DNA from: Mariniphaga sediminis
Lineage (GTDB): Bacteria > Bacteroidota > Bacteroidia > Bacteroidales > Prolixibacteraceae
DNA: 64,000 nt
Assembly (NCBI RefSeq): GCF_003573545.1
Contig: NZ_QWET01000008.1
Coordinates: 1 to 64,000 of the forward strand
Direction of reading: 5' to 3'
Both the position numbers and the translations under genes were made by a program. Position 1 is the first letter of the stretch; each line of letters begins with the position of its first letter. The notes beneath the pieces are model-generated. The model was given only the letters and a program-made list of their open reading frames with translations. It searched no databases and was not told the origin of the DNA. This document shows positions 62,150 to 64,000 of this stretch, piece by piece.

Positions 62150-62830
62150 ATGACAAAAAAAATTCTAACACCTTTATTTCTTCTTGCCGCTGTTTATTTT
62201 GCCCTCTCTGCCGATGCACAAGACAAAATCATTCACGGTATGGTTACTACCTTCGACAGCATTCCCTTATCAGGGGCTGAAGTGCGTGTTAAAAGCACAA
62301 AACAAACTATACTGACAGACTCACTGGGAAGGTTTTCGGTGACCGTCAATCCCGGCGACAAGCTAAAAGTAAGTGCTTACGGATTCTACAACCAGAAAGT
62401 TAAACTGGAAGAAAAAATAAAATTTGCAGCCATAAACCTGAAGCTGAAACCCGGCGAAAAAAACCGGGAATATGCCATTGGCTATGGCCACGTCACTGAC
62501 CGAGACAAGCTGTCTGCCCTTGCCAACCTCAACAGCAACGACATGGATTTCTCACAGTATAGTACCATTCAAGAACTCATTCAGGGGCGCTTTGCGGGGG
62601 TGCAGATAGTCAATGGAGAGGTTATTATACGAGGGATTAATTCCATCAATAGTAGCAATGCGGCACTGGTTGTCGTGGATGGTGTCCAGGTTGATGGCAG
62701 TGTGCTCAATTCTATTCCCCCTACGCAGGTAAGCAGCATCAATGTGATTAAAGACGGAAGTGCGGCTATATATGGCTCCAGGGGTGCCAACGGAGTTTTA
62801 ATCATTGAAACCAAACGCGGAGATAATTAA
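62150..62830 (+). CDS. Plug-only TonB-receptor-like protein (no barrel)
   Basis: This 226-residue protein has a signal peptide ending near LSADAQ (24). A carboxypeptidase-D-like regulatory domain follows (about 28-105; IIHGMVTTFDSIPLSGAEVR, LKLKPGEKNREYAIGYG). A complete SusC-type plug spans about 115-226 (IQELIQGRFAGVQIVNGEVI, IRGINSINSSNAALVVVDGV, INVIKDGSAAIYGSRGANGV). It stops with ETKRGDN where a barrel of some 700 residues should begin. The 62831-62857 junction has no barrel sequence in any frame; a GH95 gene starts instead. It could be a regulatory or adaptor protein. Confidence 0.85.
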   Translation: MTKKILTPLFLLAAVYFALSADAQDKIIHGMVTTFDSIPLSGAEVRVKSTKQTILTDSLGRFSVTVNPGDKLKVSAYGFYNQKVKLEEKIKFAAINLKLKPGEKNREYAIGYGHVTDRDKLSALANLNSNDMDFSQYSTIQELIQGRFAGVQIVNGEVIIRGINSINSSNAALVVVDGVQVDGSVLNSIPPTQVSSINVIKDGSAAIYGSRGANGVLIIETKRGDN

Positions 62831-62857
62831 ATACAGTATTCAAAAAAATTATTCTAA

Positions 62858-64000
62858 ATGATGTATCGGATTCTATTCCTTTCTGTTCTTTCTCTTACTC
62901 TTTCTTTTACAAGCTGTAAAATTCAAATTCCTGAGCCGGAGCGGCAGTTGACTCTGTGGTATGAAGAACCGGCAAACGTGTGGACTGAAGCGCTCCCATT
63001 GGGAAATGGCCGGTTTGGTGCTATGGTATTTGGTGGCCCCGAAACCGAACGTATCCAACTTAATGAGGAGTCACTGTGGACCGGCGGCCCCATTGAACGT
63101 ATGAACCCCGAAGCCCTCGAAAACCTCGAAGAAGTGCGCCAACTTCTGTTTGAAGGGAAATATGTAGAAGGCGAACGGCTGGCACAGGAAAAAATTATGG
63201 GCAAACGCATTGACATGGGAAAGCACACTTACCAAACAATGGGCGATTTGTTCATTCAGTTTGAAGGGCTGAAGGAAATCCGTGACTACAAGCGGGAACT
63301 CGATTTACGATCAGCCGTTGCCAAAACCTCTTTTGAATCGGATGGAATCCGGTATTCGCGTGAAATACTTGCTTCGGCGCCTGGTGAAGTAATTGCCTTA
63401 AAACTTGCGGCTTCGGAGAAAGGAAAGCTCAGCTTTTCTGCCCGGCTTGAACGTCCCGGTGAAGCAGAAACCGTTTCTGTCGGAGACAAACAATTACTGA
63501 TGACCGGCTTTGCCGAACACGAAAGCCGTGGAACCCGGTTTGCCTCTTTAGTCCGGGTGAATAACAAAGGTGGAGAAGTGGCAACATCTGACAATAAATT
63601 ATTGGTAAAAAATGCCGACGAAGTCATTGTACTTATTTCAGGAAGGACTGACTATTGGGGAGAAAACGAAGTAGAAAAGGCTTCGCAGGATATTCAGAAA
63701 GTCCTTGAAACTGATTTTAACAAGCTGAGAGAGGAGCATATCTCTGATTACAGAAGCATGTTCGACCGTGTGGATTTTGTACTGAATACTCCCGACACGC
63801 TCAATCTGCCCACCGACCAAAGACTGGAAGGTGTAAAAAAAGGTGCGGAGGATCACCACCTCACGGAATTATATTTTCAGTATGGGCGCTATTTGCTCAT
63901 CAGTTCCTCCCGTCCTGGCGGATTGCCGGCCAACCTGCAGGGCATCTGGGAAGGAGGGCTTACGCCTCCCTGGAATGCCGATTACCACATTAACATAAAC
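62858..64000 (+). CDS. GH95 family alpha-L-fucosidase/alpha-L-galactosidase (partial, runs off window)
   Basis: 381 codons are visible without a stop; the gene continues past the window end. It begins MMYRILFLSVLSLTLSFTSC, a lipoprotein signal with Cys20. The GH95 N-terminal domain is clear: NVWTEALPLGNGRFGAMVFG, QLNEESLWTGGP, and near the visible end RPGGLPANLQGIWEGG and PPWNADYHININ. GH95 enzymes act on alpha-1,2-L-fucose or alpha-L-galactose in plant and algal glycans. It lies 27 bp after the plug-only gene and is probably cotranscribed. Confidence 0.93.
   Translation, partial: MMYRILFLSVLSLTLSFTSCKIQIPEPERQLTLWYEEPANVWTEALPLGNGRFGAMVFGGPETERIQLNEESLWTGGPIERMNPEALENLEEVRQLLFEGKYVEGERLAQEKIMGKRIDMGKHTYQTMGDLFIQFEGLKEIRDYKRELDLRSAVAKTSFESDGIRYSREILASAPGEVIALKLAASEKGKLSFSARLERPGEAETVSVGDKQLLMTGFAEHESRGTRFASLVRVNNKGGEVATSDNKLLVKNADEVIVLISGRTDYWGENEVEKASQDIQKVLETDFNKLREEHISDYRSMFDRVDFVLNTPDTLNLPTDQRLEGVKKGAEDHHLTELYFQYGRYLLISSSRPGGLPANLQGIWEGGLTPPWNADYHININ

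Noticed and set aside
1-64000. CRISPR array, restriction or anti-phage system, prophage
   Set aside because: No regularly spaced repeats, Cas, methylase/endonuclease pairs, integrases or phage structural genes were seen on either strand.

Overview
The window is a stretch of Bacteroidota chromosome, most like the Marinilabiliales/Prolixibacteraceae type; the family-level placement is an inference. Evidence: SusC/SusD pairs, a FecR/ECF sigma pair, a type IX secretion C-terminal domain, DUF4290, promoters of the form TTG-N20-21-TAnnTTTG, almost no Shine-Dalgarno sequences, and a tmRNA whose tag reads GENNYALAA. No CRISPR array, rRNA gene or tRNA gene was seen.

Layout. (1) 1-11.6 kb is a visibly A+T-richer polysaccharide utilisation locus on the + strand: ECF sigma factor, FecR anti-sigma factor, SusC with an STN signalling domain, SusD, an S1-type sulfatase and a raffinose-synthase-like GH36 enzyme. 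It suggests uptake and breakdown of a sulfated alpha-galactoside glycan. It ends right at the 3' end of ssrA (11.7-12.1 kb, minus), a classic island integration site. (2) 12-54.5 kb is mostly core genome: mltF-like lytic transglycosylase, rhomboid protease, nusB-yajC, ychF, an ECF sigma / anti-sigma / Spy-like envelope operon, ribBA, dapB-lepB-lapA-wbqC, a class I isoprenoid synthase, a kinase-RapZ fusion with a tiny zinc-ribbon gene and yebC, an FAD/Fe-S oxidoreductase, a cold-shock protein, a Crp-type regulator with dnaJ-grpE, murA-DUF4290, pcrA, a Tat-exported Gfo/Idh/MocA oxidoreductase, an esterase, a T9SS cargo protein, a histidine kinase, and a carboxyspermidine-type polyamine cluster (agmatinase, carboxynorspermidine synthase, nspC). 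(3) 54.6-55.8 kb has no convincing protein gene. It holds what I read as a free-standing structured RNA of about 545 nt with its own promoter, many self-complementary helices and a 9-bp-stem terminator. Next to it is a 511-bp non-autonomous mobile element with terminal inverted repeats and an 8-9 bp target duplication. (4) 55.8-64 kb carries a TPR protein, 3-methyladenine glycosylase I, a secreted PepC-like protease, an outer-membrane-type protein, a glycosyltransferase, a TonB 'plug-only' protein, and the start of a GH95 fucosidase/galactosidase cut by the window end.

How parts fit. The PUL carries its own trans-envelope regulation: the SusC STN domain is expected to signal through FecR to the ECF factor. 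Core operons follow usual Bacteroidota groupings. The strongest candidate for something undescribed is the 54.7-55.2 kb RNA. Secondary points of interest are the amino-sugar-kinase-like/RapZ fusion, the isolated plug protein, a MurA whose catalytic Cys is replaced by Asp, and a 25-bp palindrome upstream of a near-consensus promoter at 44 kb.
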